From: Embleya sp040605455
GTDB taxonomy: Bacteria; Actinomycetota; Actinomycetes; Streptomycetales; Streptomycetaceae
Assembly (NCBI RefSeq): GCF_040605455.1
Contig: NZ_JBEXCV010000193.1
Coordinates: 1 to 14,075 of the forward strand
Direction: 5' to 3'
DNA: 14,075 nucleotides
Part shown: positions 14,005-14,075 of the stretch, in pieces
Layout: every line of letters begins with the position of its first letter
Numbering within the stretch: the first letter of the stretch is position 1
The notes under the pieces: generated by a model
What the model saw: only the letters and a program-made list of their open reading frames with translations
Databases searched by the model: none
What the model was told of the DNA's origin: nothing
Translations under genes and position numbers: made by a program

Positions 14005-14075
14005 CGACCACTCGTGGGGGGTCAGCCTCCGGCTCGACGTCAGCGGCCTGCCCGAGGGCGAGCACTACATGGTGT
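13818..14075. repeat. Long inverted repeat at the right edge (arms 13818-13906 and 13987-14075)
   Basis: Every base of 13987-14075 pairs with 13906-13818: 89 bases, no mismatch, and the right arm is still matching when the window ends, so it may continue. The arms are separated by 80 bases. At the inner end the match becomes imperfect over a few bases (GCACCC at 13980-13985 against GGGTGC at 13908-13913, with one mismatch between that and the perfect part). The right arm therefore repeats the anti-sigma coding sequence in plus orientation. Confidence 0.95.

Noticed and set aside
13987..14075. A second, plus-strand anti-sigma gene at the right edge
   Set aside because: It is an exact inverted copy of 13818-13906 fused to unrelated upstream codons, so it is a fold-back product, not an independent gene.
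1..14075. tRNA, rRNA, CRISPR arrays and origins
   Set aside because: I saw no cloverleaf-like or rRNA-like sequence, no regularly spaced repeats and no DnaA-box cluster.

Overview
The window is GC-rich (about 70% or more in most genes), has strong G/C at third codon positions, and carries families typical of Streptomyces and relatives: IS30 transposase, PadR-ABC operon, NarL-type two-component system, DUF6223, ECF sigma factor with a SnoaL-like tail. The organism is most likely a streptomycete-type actinomycete. Both edges cut through genes and the right edge is a fold-back palindrome, so the window may be a whole draft contig.

Layout. (1) 1-1821, minus: the N-terminal 607 residues of a large secreted, alanine-rich coiled-coil protein of polymorphic-toxin type; its C-terminus lies off the left edge. 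(2) 1822-2277: no convincing gene. (3) 2278-3204, minus: a frameshifted relic of a hypothetical protein, cut at its 5' side by an IS. (4) 3205-5208: an IS30-family element. Its 24-bp imperfect ends enclose the transposase and a convergent, lower-GC P-loop kinase gene, so the kinase looks like a passenger. (5) 5209-5560: debris, including what looks like the last ~60 residues of an NRPS thioesterase domain. (6) 5563-8741: a compact operon with a 34-bp palindromic operator, a PadR regulator, an ABC ATPase and an FtsX/MacB-type permease, closed by a hairpin. (7) 9052-10873, minus: a histidine kinase/response regulator pair with overlapping genes and a terminator-like hairpin. A 26-bp perfect palindrome sits over its promoter. 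(8) 10932-11485: a cluster of TGCGG half-sites, then a DUF6223 membrane protein. (9) 11736-12443, minus: an ECF sigma factor (SigJ type) pseudogene with about four alternating frameshifts and no region 2. (10) 12602-12745, minus: the start of a group II intron reverse transcriptase, broken after about 30 residues. (11) 12849-13502, minus: a secreted protein with EF-hand-like loops. (12) 13645-14004, minus: the C-terminal part of an RskA-like anti-sigma factor that runs into an inverted copy of itself.

How it works together. The intact functional units are the PadR-controlled ABC exporter and the convergent two-component system, which are plausibly both envelope-stress or export related; this is inference from proximity. 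Around them are mobile DNA and relics (IS30, intron fragment, NRPS end, sigma factor), as in an accessory or chromosome-arm region. The most interesting points are the IS30-plus-kinase composite, the fold-back at the right edge, the PadR operator and the promoter palindrome of the histidine kinase gene.
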